A DNA stretch of 27,765 nt from a virus, in the IMG/VR virus record IMGVR_UViG_3300028548_004895, positions 1-27,765 of that record; one strand, written 5' to 3'. The notes below the pieces were generated by a model. The model did not search any database and was not told the origin of the DNA. It saw nothing but the letters and a program-made list of their open reading frames with translations. Below are positions 26,758 to 27,765 of the stretch, one piece after another. Numbering within the stretch: position 1 is the first letter of the stretch; every line of letters starts with the position of its first letter. The translations under genes and the position numbers were made by a program.

Positions 26758-26759
26758 GT

Positions 26760-27041
26760 ATGGCCATTAGACGCACTACTACTGGCAAAAGCGCTAACTA
26801 TCGTAAGACCAGCAAGGGTGCTGGGATGACGAAGAAGGGTGTTGCTGCTTATCGCAGGGCTAATCCGGGGTCTAAGCTTAACACAGCGGTTACGGGGAAA
26901 GTTAAGGAGGGCAGCGCGGCGGCAAAGCGTCGTAAGTCCTATTGCGCTAGGTCCGCAGGGCAGTTGAAGAAAAGCTCTGCCAAGACCAGAAACGACCCTA
27001 ATTCGCGTATTCGGCAGGCTCGTAAAAGGTGGAAGTGCTGA
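26760..27041 (+). CDS. Small basic Cys-containing phage protein (93 aa)
   Basis: A 93-residue, Lys/Arg-rich protein: MAIRRTTTGKSANYRKTSKG, then GMTKKGVAAYRRANPGSKLN and GSAAAKRRKSYCARSAGQLK, ending RIRQARKRWKC. The GVAxYRRANPGSKLxTAVT and SYCARSAGQ blocks resemble a marine phage family of DUF6321 type. It lacks a ribosome-binding site because the parS site occupies the 18 bp before its ATG. A role in binding DNA or as a virion component is likely but unproven. Confidence 0.65.
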   Translation: MAIRRTTTGKSANYRKTSKGAGMTKKGVAAYRRANPGSKLNTAVTGKVKEGSAAAKRRKSYCARSAGQLKKSSAKTRNDPNSRIRQARKRWKC

Positions 27042-27253
27042 TGGCTACAAAAGACGCTTGTTATCGAAAAGTTAAGGCACGCTATAAGGTGTTCCCGTCT
27101 GCGTATGCGTCCGGAGCAATAGCAAAATGTCGAAAGGTTGGCGCTAGTAACTGGGGCAACAAGACTAAAAGAGCTGTTGGCGGCACTGTTCGGACTAATG
27201 GTTGCGGAGCCGTGATGCCTCGTCATGGTGGCCGTGAGGTCAAGATATACTAA
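27041..27253 (+). CDS. Small basic Cys-containing phage protein (70 aa)
   Basis: The start at 27041 (TGATG overlap) gives MATKDACYRKVKARYKVFPS, then AYASGAIAKCRKVGASNWGN and KRAVGGTVRTNGCGAVMPRH. The CYRKVKxRYKVxPSAYASGAxxKCRKVGAxxWG block is one I recall as a conserved marine phage small-protein family. Four cysteines and many Lys/Arg suggest a compact nucleic-acid-binding fold. It is coupled to both neighbours. An upstream in-frame ATG at 27029 lies inside the preceding gene and is less likely. Confidence 0.65.
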   Translation: MATKDACYRKVKARYKVFPSAYASGAIAKCRKVGASNWGNKTKRAVGGTVRTNGCGAVMPRHGGREVKIY

Positions 27254-27558
27254 TGGCTGTCCGCAAGACAAAGAAGGGTGCCTCTCTCAAACGTTGGTTC
27301 AAGGAAGATTGGATCGATGTGAGAACAGGTAAACCTTGCGGTAGGAAGAAAGGCGAGAAGAGAGGCACGCCTTATTGCAGGCCTAGCAAACGTGTTTCTA
27401 AGGAAACACCTAAGACATCCGGAGAGTTAACATCGTCTGAGAAAAGGTCTAGGATTAATCAGAAGAAACTTTTGGGGCAACCTCCTGGTGAACCTCGTAG
27501 GGTAAAATCGGTAAAACGCGCTAACCGTGGCGGAATGATGAAAGTGAGGGTCTTTTAA
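27253..27558 (+). CDS. Small basic phage protein, DUF5872-like (101 aa)
   Basis: A 101-residue, basic protein with ASLKRWFKEDWIDVRTGKPC, GRKKGEKRGTPYCRPSKRVS and ETPKTSGELTSSEKRSRINQ. The RWFKExWxDVxTGKPCGR and PYCRPSKRVSxxTPKTxxE order is a strong family pattern I associate with DUF5872. It is coupled by a TAATG junction on both sides. Together with the two preceding genes it forms a set of small basic cysteine proteins, possibly for DNA or virion assembly. Confidence 0.7.
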   Translation: MAVRKTKKGASLKRWFKEDWIDVRTGKPCGRKKGEKRGTPYCRPSKRVSKETPKTSGELTSSEKRSRINQKKLLGQPPGEPRRVKSVKRANRGGMMKVRVF

Positions 27559-27765
27559 TGGCTAAGAGCAGAATGGTTAACCAGATGTCTGAGCAGATGG
27601 ATGTCTCTAAAAAGGAAGCAGGTGGTCTTATGAAAAAGGCAAAGAGTATGAATGATGCCGAAGGTATGAACATGGGTGGCATGATGCGCCGTCCGATGCC
27701 TTCTCCGGGCATGGGTGGCTATGAAATGCGTATGGAAGATGGCGGACTCAGCAAGGGCCAAAAGG
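27558..27765 (+). CDS. Methionine/glycine-rich hypothetical protein (3' partial)
   Basis: The frame starts in a TAATG overlap with the DUF5872-like stop and runs off the window at 27765, with 69 codons visible. The product is Met- and Gly-rich (MKKAKSMNDAEGMNMGGMMR, GYEMRMEDGGLSKGQK), a composition common in short marine phage proteins. The DGG motif near the visible end recalls the one at the end of the leftmost gene. The function is unknown. Confidence 0.6.
   Translation, partial: MAKSRMVNQMSEQMDVSKKEAGGLMKKAKSMNDAEGMNMGGMMRRPMPSPGMGGYEMRMEDGGLSKGQK

Noticed and set aside
1-27765. tRNA genes and an integrase
   Set aside because: No cloverleaf with a T-loop consensus and no tyrosine or serine recombinase motif was noticed by eye; a tRNAscan run was not possible.

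Overview
The window looks like roughly half of a marine tailed dsDNA phage genome (Caudoviricetes). The evidence is a family A DNA polymerase with proofreading, an SF1 helicase, an archaeo-eukaryotic-type primase, a terminase pair, a P22-like portal, a spanin pair, and a run of small basic proteins of a kind seen in marine phages. GC content is intermediate, which fits a phage of marine alphaproteobacteria of roseobacter or SAR116 type better than one of the very AT-rich Pelagibacter. The host call is inference. No integrase, tRNA, rRNA or CRISPR array was seen.

Layout. 1-440: the 3' end of a plus-strand gene that enters from the left. 451-7444: a tightly packed minus-strand replication operon, transcribed in the order 117-aa protein, 189-aa coiled-coil protein, putative ssDNA-binding protein, primase, UvrD-like helicase, DUF6378-like protein, DNA polymerase. 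7510-10414: a plus-strand set with an SNF2 helicase, an HNH homing-type endonuclease with a fused N-terminus, a ribbon-helix-helix-like protein, an unknown protein and an XRE repressor-like protein. 10405-13739: a minus-strand operon of small zinc-binding and hypothetical proteins with two cytosine methyltransferase-type genes. One of these contains a second, recognisable protein nested in another frame. 13740-14070: a divergent control region with GTTACAC iterons.

14071-18753: the terminase small subunit and a VRR-NUC-like nuclease, then an island of small genes on both strands. Each has its own promoter and terminator, separated by G-rich GGGTC repeats. Two gene pairs in the island share an unusual promoter design: face-to-face promoters whose -35 boxes sit inside an inverted repeat, GTTGTTGAC-N30-GTCAACAAC. 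The island separates the small terminase gene from the large one by about 4 kb. 18754-27765: the plus-strand late region. It holds the large terminase, a long cassette of membrane, exported and lipoprotein genes including a spanin pair but no recognisable endolysin, the portal, and four small basic proteins followed by a methionine-rich one.

The most striking single signal is a perfect 16-bp bacterial chromosomal parS site (TGTTTCACGTGAAACA, 26742-26757) in the gap just after the portal-adjacent gene. No ParA or ParB gene is in the window. This suggests the phage may recruit the host ParB protein. Also notable are the nested methyltransferase-locus gene, the shared dual-promoter operators, the potential G-quadruplex repeats and the iteron region. 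Assignments rest on motif recognition from the sequence alone; no database search was run.
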